NCBI RefSeq assembly: GCF_002209555.1
Contig: NZ_NJIF01000016.1
Span: forward strand, 34,216-98,215
DNA: 64,000 nt
Source: Achromobacter insolitus
GTDB taxonomy: Bacteria > Pseudomonadota > Gammaproteobacteria > Burkholderiales > Burkholderiaceae_B
Reading direction: 5' to 3'
Shown: positions 60,895-64,000 of the stretch, piece after piece
Layout of the letters: every line of letters starts with the position of its first letter
Position numbering within the stretch: the first letter of the stretch is position 1
Position numbers and translations under genes: made by a program
The notes under the pieces: model-generated
What the model was told of the DNA's origin: nothing
Seen by the model: the letters and a program-made list of their open reading frames with translations, nothing else
The model's database searches: none

Positions 60895-61863
60895 TCAGGT
60901 GGCGACGCTGATGGAGACGAACCAGGGCGTGAAGCGGCGGACATGGATGGGCATCATGTCCCTCAAGGTGTCCAGCGCCGCGTCGGTGTCGTCCAGCGGG
61001 AAGTGGCCGGATACCGGCAGGCCCCCCGCAGCCATCGAGACGCGCAAGGTGCCGCTGCGGTAGGGGCGCAGGGCCGCGATCACTTCGGCCAGGGGGCGGC
61101 CGCGTGCTTCGACCCAGCCCGCCTCCCAGGCGGCCTCGGCCATCAGCTCGGCACGCGGCGTATCCATGCGGGCCGCGTCGAACCGGGCGCCGGTGCCGGC
61201 GCGGACGGTGCCGTGGGCGCCGGACATGGTCTCGACCTCGACTTCATGTTCATGTACTACCACCAGTGTGCGCTGGGCCTGTTGACGGACCATGTAACGC
61301 GTGCCCAGGGCGCGGACCGTGCCTTCGGCGGTTTGGACGAGGAAGGGCCGCCGCGCGTCGGGCGCTACCGAGACCGTGACGGCGCCGTCCAGCAGCCGGA
61401 CTTGGCGGTAAGCGGGGGTGAAATCGAGGTTGACCCGGCTGCGGGCGTCCAGCAGTAACTGGCTGCCGTCGGACAGCAGGTAGCGGCGGCGTTCGCCGGT
61501 AGCCGTGGCGGCATCCGCCGCGACGTTGCCCAGGGGGTAGAAGGCGTTGCCCACATACGCCGCGCAGGCGCCCGCGCCGGCGAGCGTCAGCGCGCCAGCC
61601 AGAAAGCGGCGGCGAGGGGGCGCGATGCCGGCCCCGGCAGGGACGGCTACAGGCGGGACGGCGGGGCCGGCCGCGGCGTATCCTGCGGGATAGGCGTCGC
61701 CAAGCCGGCCGAATGTCGATCCTTCCAGCGAACCGGTCAGTTGCTGCCAGGCATTTTCATGGGCCGGGTCGGCAGCGCGCCACGCCAGGAAATCGTTATA
61801 GTCCTGTGCGGTCGCCTTGCCAGAGCGCAATAACAGCAGCCAATTGATTACCTGGTCCGCCAT
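60895..61863 (-). CDS. FecR-family anti-sigma/signal transducer, without a partner sigma gene
   Basis: A 322-residue single-pass membrane protein. The N-terminal cytoplasmic domain (NWLLLLRSGKATAQDY, FLAWRAADPAHENAWQQL) is typical of FecR/DUF4880. The membrane segment is RRRFLAGALTLAGAGACAAY (about 95-115). The periplasmic FecR domain has LSDGSQLLLDARSRVNLDF and TAEGTVRALGTRYMVRQ, and the C-terminus has GRPLAEVIAALRPYRSGTLRV. FecR normally relays TonB-receptor signals to an ECF sigma factor encoded just upstream; no such gene or receptor is present here. AAGGACAACCC precedes the ATG at 61863. Confidence 0.92.
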   Translation of the reverse strand: MADQVINWLLLLRSGKATAQDYNDFLAWRAADPAHENAWQQLTGSLEGSTFGRLGDAYPAGYAAAGPAVPPVAVPAGAGIAPPRRRFLAGALTLAGAGACAAYVGNAFYPLGNVAADAATATGERRRYLLSDGSQLLLDARSRVNLDFTPAYRQVRLLDGAVTVSVAPDARRPFLVQTAEGTVRALGTRYMVRQQAQRTLVVVHEHEVEVETMSGAHGTVRAGTGARFDAARMDTPRAELMAEAAWEAGWVEARGRPLAEVIAALRPYRSGTLRVSMAAGGLPVSGHFPLDDTDAALDTLRDMMPIHVRRFTPWFVSISVAT

Positions 61864-61999
61864 GGGTTGTCCTTGGGCGTACTTCACTTCATGTCCCCGC
61901 AGTGCATCCAGGGGGATCCTTTCGATGGCAATTTGTAAATAATAAAGGTTTTTTACCAAAGATTACCGGCTGATTGTCAATTCTTGACGAATCTAATGC

Positions 62000-62026
62000 A
62001 AAAAAGCCGGCACAAGACCGGCTTTT
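62000..62026 (-). terminator. Rho-independent terminator after murJ
   Basis: A 9-bp perfect stem, AAAAGCCGG (62002-62010) with CCGGCTTTT (62018-62026), has a 7-base loop. Read on the minus strand it ends in six T. It lies 29 bases after the murJ stop and separates murJ from fecR. Confidence 0.9.
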
Positions 62027-62054
62027 GAAGTGTATATAGGCAGATTGTCCGAAC

Positions 62055-63614
62055 TTAACGCGTCGGACGTCGGCCGAAGTCCCTAGGACGGAAGCCAAAC
62101 AGTAACAACATTCCGAAGTAGACCGCCGCACTGGCTGCCAACACGCCGCTCAGCCAGGCTGCCCGGAGTCCCGCGTGGGCCTGCAGGGCGATCCAGTCGA
62201 TTCGTCCGTCCGCATACCAGAGCAGAGCCGCCAGCGCGGCCAGGGCCGGCAGCAGTCGCAGCGCGAACGAAGTCCAGCCAGGGCCGGGTTGGTAGACGCC
62301 GCGGCGGCGCAGTCCGATAAGCAGCGCCAGCGCGTTCAGGCAGGCGCCCAACCCGATGGCCAATGCCAGCCCGGCATGCGCCATGACTGGCACCAGCGCC
62401 AGGTTCAACAACTGCGTCACGATCAGCACGCCGATGGCGATCTTCACGGGTGTGCGGATGTCCTGCTTGGCGTAGAAGCCCGGTGCCAGGATCTTCACGG
62501 CCAGCAGGCCGATCAGTCCGGCGGAATAGGAAATGACGGCAAGGCGGGTCTGGGTGACATCCTGGGCGTCGAAGGCGCCGTAATGGAACAGGGTGGCGAC
62601 CAGCCCATCGGACAGCAGCGCCATGCCCACCGCAGCCGGCAAACCCAGCAGCAGCACCAGGCGCAGGCCCCAGTCCAGCAGTCCGCTATAACCGCCGTGG
62701 TCCTCGCGGGCATGGGCCGCGGACAGGCTGGGCAGCAGTACGGTGCCCAGCGCCACTCCCAGCAGCGCCGTGGGGAACTCCATCAGGCGGTCGGCAAAGG
62801 ACAGCCAGGTCACGCTGCCCGGCTTCAGCCAGGTGGCGATGTTGGTGTTGATCAGCAGAGAGATCTGCGCGACGGAAACGCCAAGGGTGGCGGGCGCCAT
62901 CTGCTTGAGGATGCGCTGCACCGTGGGATCGCCCCAAGCCTCGCGGAACCGCAGCGTAAAGCGCGGCGTGAGGCCCAGCCGCGATAGCGCCGTCCATTGC
63001 ACGGCCAATTGGGCCACTCCGCCGATCATGACGCCGATGGCGAGCGCATAGATCGGCACTTCCAGGCGCGGTGCGAGCCAGATGCAGGCGGCGATCATGG
63101 CCAGGTTCAGCAGGACCGGGGTGAACGCCGGCACGGCGAAGCGGCGCCAGGTATTGAGCACGCCCGAGGCGAAGGCGATCAGCGACATGCAGAAGATGTA
63201 GGGGAACATCACGCGCGTCATCCAGACCGCCGCGCCGAACTCGGTGTCGCGGTCTGCCCCACGCAGGCCGCTGGCCATGGCGGACACTACCCAGGGAGCG
63301 GCGAAGATGCCGATGAGCGTGATCAGCATCAGCGCCGCAGTCAGCAGCAGCGCGACGCGGTCCAGCAACGTGCGGACTTCGGCTTCGGATCTGTTGTTGC
63401 GCGCCGCGCCCAGGATGGGCACGAAGGCCTGGGCGAATGCCCCTTCGGCGAACAAGCGGCGCAGCAGGTTGGGGATGCGGAAAGCGACCCAGAAGGCGTC
63501 GGTGAGGGGGCCGGCGCCAAAGGCGCGGGCCACCAGAATGTCACGGATCAGGCCGGAAATGCGGGACAGCAGGGTGAAACTGCTGACCGTGGCCGCCGAG
63601 CGAAACAGGCTCAT
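62055..63614 (-). CDS. murJ: Lipid II flippase MurJ (MviN)
   Basis: A 519-residue inner-membrane MOP-superfamily transporter with about 14 helices that flips the peptidoglycan precursor lipid II. The opening SLFRSAATVSSFTLLSRISG, then DILVARAFGAGPLTDAFWVA, FRIPNLLRRLFAEGAFAQAF and SFADRLMEFPTALLGVALGT are highly conserved MurJ blocks. It is essential in most bacteria. Promoter elements would lie in 63615-63757, ahead of the repeat block. Confidence 0.97.
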   Translation of the reverse strand: MSLFRSAATVSSFTLLSRISGLIRDILVARAFGAGPLTDAFWVAFRIPNLLRRLFAEGAFAQAFVPILGAARNNRSEAEVRTLLDRVALLLTAALMLITLIGIFAAPWVVSAMASGLRGADRDTEFGAAVWMTRVMFPYIFCMSLIAFASGVLNTWRRFAVPAFTPVLLNLAMIAACIWLAPRLEVPIYALAIGVMIGGVAQLAVQWTALSRLGLTPRFTLRFREAWGDPTVQRILKQMAPATLGVSVAQISLLINTNIATWLKPGSVTWLSFADRLMEFPTALLGVALGTVLLPSLSAAHAREDHGGYSGLLDWGLRLVLLLGLPAAVGMALLSDGLVATLFHYGAFDAQDVTQTRLAVISYSAGLIGLLAVKILAPGFYAKQDIRTPVKIAIGVLIVTQLLNLALVPVMAHAGLALAIGLGACLNALALLIGLRRRGVYQPGPGWTSFALRLLPALAALAALLWYADGRIDWIALQAHAGLRAAWLSGVLAASAAVYFGMLLLFGFRPRDFGRRPTR

Positions 63615-63757
63615 GGGAAGGCTATGTAAAAAAAGGGGCCGGCTGGCCCCGCAAGACGGAATAGTCGCCCGAAAGGCGCCACGCCCGCAACAATGCCCGC
63701 AGCAAGCGAGCGGAGCGAGCGCATTTCGGGACGGGATTGTTTACCGCGCGCAAGAAT
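63615..63757. other. murJ upstream region with a partial repeat copy
   Basis: 143 bases without a gene. They include an isolated partial copy (about 63698-63722) of the GCAGCAAGCGAGCGGAGCGA element that recurs in the tandem repeat to the right. Nothing else is recognised. Confidence 0.55.
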
Positions 63758-64000
63758 GGCCGCGCCGCCGCCGGGCCGCCCCAAGGCGGCGCAGCCCCCT
63801 CGGGGGGCAGCAAGCGAGCGGAGCGAGCGCCGCGTGGGGGCACTTTCATAGCCGCGCCGCCGCCGGGCCGCCCCAAGGCGGCGCAGCCCCCTCGGGGGGC
63901 AGCAAGCGAGCGGGGCGAGCGCCGCGTGGGGGCACTTTCATAGCCGCGCCGCCGCCGGGCCGCCCCAAGGCGGCGCAGCCCCCCTCGGGGGGCAGCAAGC
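63758..64000. repeat. 92-bp GC-rich tandem repeat, at least 2.6 copies, running off the window
   Basis: The word CGCGCCGCCG begins at 63761, 63853 and 63945, a constant 92-base period. Copies are nearly identical: copy 2 has GCGGGGCGAG where copy 1 has GCGGAGCGAG, and copy 3 has an extra C in its C-run. Each unit contains a hairpin-forming GCCCCCTCGGGGGGC and the GAGCGGAGCGAGC element, and ends in a short AT-richer CACTTTCATA. It has no coding potential. It probably represents a dispersed intergenic repeat family that has been tandemly amplified. Confidence 0.9.

Noticed and set aside
63622..63876. 84-codon minus-strand frame in the repeat block
   Set aside because: It is created by the tandem repeat and has no domain or ribosome site.
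63758..64000. CRISPR array
   Set aside because: The units are contiguous 92-base direct repeats without variable spacers, and no cas genes are present.

Overview
The window is about 64 kb of GC-rich, densely packed bacterial DNA. The ClpB, RadA, S20 and MurJ housekeeping genes and the seven orphan Bug/TctC-type solute receptors point to a beta-proteobacterium of the Alcaligenaceae, most likely Achromobacter or Bordetella. This is inferred from gene content, not from a tree. I see no rRNA, tRNA, CRISPR, transposase or prophage genes. Most of the window is accessory catabolism, with each module made of a regulator, a few enzymes and usually one Bug receptor.

Layout. 1-1491 is the 3' part of clpB, closed by a strong terminator. 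1639-10394 (minus strand) is a nine-gene run: sulfatase, Bug receptor, two-subunit hydroquinone dioxygenase, aldehyde dehydrogenase, intradiol dioxygenase, Rieske ferredoxin, SQR-like flavoprotein and DUF1641. It diverges from an IclR regulator (10535-11353) across a perfect palindrome. 11548-15915 is an unassigned acid-degradation cluster (DUF1932 dehydrogenase, Bug, RraA-like aldolase, 2-hydroxyacid dehydrogenase, GntR). 15925-19333 is a TetR gene divergent from a split Tm-1 pair and an SRPBCC protein. 19350-22909 is a LysR gene, a D-aminoacylase-like amidohydrolase and a Bug receptor.

22948-27353 is a five-gene operon for extracytoplasmic electron transfer (CysJ-like reductase, ApbE, DUF4198, DUF2271, PepSY membrane protein) behind a Fur-box-like site. 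27543-28496 holds an HdeD-like protein and the CrcB/Fluc fluoride channel. 28519-31533 is hpnCDE (squalene synthesis). 31664-33665 is alanine racemase and an SDR. 33752-37520 is LysR, MBL hydrolase, Bug and alpha/beta hydrolase.

37551-44025 is the homoprotocatechuate meta-cleavage cluster (hpaI, hpaH, hpaG2, a fused hpaF-hpaG1, then divergent hpaE-hpaD, and hpaR). Two matched palindromic operators sit beside the two divergent promoters. 44124-47815 holds an unknown membrane protein, radA, a TauE/SafE transporter and a small His/Lys-rich secreted protein. 47950-57939 is a likely sugar-acid pathway (hydroxyacid dehydrogenase, two Bug receptors; then DapA-type lyase, GntR, Ldh-type dehydrogenase, IlvD/Edd dehydratase, Bug, HpcH/HpaI aldolase). 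57978-60254 is lysA with divergent lysR. 60367-63614 is rpsT, an orphan fecR and murJ. The right edge is a 92-bp GC-rich tandem repeat that runs off the window.

The most interesting candidate for an undescribed system is the sulfatase-to-hydroquinone operon. Its dioxygenase large subunit has the metal ligands of PnpD at identical residue numbers. The gene order suggests that an aryl sulfate is captured, desulfated and ring-cleaved, with an attached Rieske/SQR-like/DUF1641 redox module of unknown role.
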